This document shows, piece after piece, positions 57,816 to 58,038 of a DNA stretch of 58,038 nucleotides. A program made the translations under genes and the position numbers. The DNA is taken from NCBI GenBank assembly GCA_004556395.1, contig SFHK01000007.1:1-58038 (forward strand). The letters run 5' to 3'. Source of the DNA: Clostridiales bacterium (GTDB lineage Bacteria > Bacillota > Clostridia > Christensenellales > Aristaeellaceae). Under the pieces are notes generated by a model that was not told the origin of the DNA, ran no database searches, and saw only the letters and a list, made by a program, of their open reading frames with translations. The first letter of the stretch is position 1, and each line of letters starts with the position of its first letter.

Positions 57816-58038
57816 GGTGGACGGGGGAGCAAGCTCCCCCGCCACTGCCACCCCCTGCGGGAAGCGGATACGATTTCCTGCGGAAATCCTCTTGATTGGA
57901 AGTTCGAGAGGGCTGCGGCCCTCTCGAGCTCACCCGGAGGCGGAGGGGACGGATTCCCCTCCACACCACCCTTTCTCAGATTCCGCTGAAATCCTGCGGA
58001 TTTCCGGGCGCGGAATCTGCAAGGAAGCGATTTTTTCT
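57816..58038. repeat. Gene-free tail with stacked short inverted repeats
   Basis: Three clear GC-rich stems: GGGGGAGC-AA-GCTCCCCC (57823-57840), TCGAGAGGGC-TGCG-GCCCTCTCGA (57904-57927) and GGAGGGGA/TCCCCTCC (about 57942-57962), plus an AGATTCCG/CGGAATCT pair further on. The middle one resembles the hairpin of the 127-bp array. This suggests a REP-like intergenic family. No ORF of note. Confidence 0.65.

Overview
The window looks like a chromosomal segment of a GC-rich member of the Bacillota, class Clostridia (probably a gut anaerobe). Signs are a NifJ-type pyruvate:ferredoxin oxidoreductase, a T-box leader in front of metG, a CIRCE operator in front of an Hsp20 gene, a Spo0A-type output domain, an HPr-like protein that keeps the regulatory serine, a tRNA-Leu without encoded CCA, GGAGG ribosome sites and many consensus sigma-A promoters (TTGACA-17-TATAAT). 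No phage, transposase or CRISPR array is visible.

Layout. 1-13.4 kb: end of a phosphoesterase gene, then a GNAT/SDR/YdcF operon, then a LacI-controlled sugar operon (two permeases, solute-binding protein, sulfatase without signal peptide). Its promoter has two identical operators 62 bp apart, one inside a 48-bp perfect palindrome. An ADP-ribosylglycohydrolase gene and a large divergent lyase-like protein follow. Together these suggest uptake and breakdown of a sulfated glycan. 13.4-18.2 kb: translation and housekeeping (rpsB-tsf-pyrH, phasin-like, UbiB-like kinase). 18.2-23.9 kb: accessory genes (AAA ATPase, Vat-GNAT fusion, GNAT remnant, Spo0A-like regulator with a scrambled 5' end, DUF1653, secreted repeat protein, tRNA-Leu). 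24-29.5 kb: sugar-1-phosphate/UDP-sugar module (GH94 phosphorylase, nucleotidyltransferase, anomeric kinase, GalE). 29.6-31.1 kb: a lower-GC RhuM/Doc toxin-antitoxin-like pair. 31.2-33.3 kb: exonuclease, PatB/MalY aminotransferase, HPr-like protein.

33.4-41.2 kb holds the most unusual feature: an Lhr-type helicase gene of 2520 codons whose core (about 1490 residues) is interrupted by two unrelated-looking in-frame repeat arrays. One is 38 units of 13 residues arranged as a three-unit higher-order repeat. The other is 12 units of 39, 45 or 51 residues that appear to have expanded from the helicase's own sequence. The 3' end of the gene is itself tandemly duplicated downstream. Similar partial duplications of gene ends occur at the GH94 gene and the Spo0A-like gene, and a four-copy 127-bp array lies near 51.4-51.8 kb, so this genome seems prone to local tandem duplication.

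41.3-58 kb: NUDIX-ruvC-ruvA-TIM barrel operon (no ruvB), an AraC/GyrI-like regulator, small membrane proteins, T-box/metG, a two-component system reduced to a deletion scar upstream of a secreted protein that still carries OmpR-like boxes, the repeat array, nifJ, hsp20 under CIRCE, and two uncharacterised genes.
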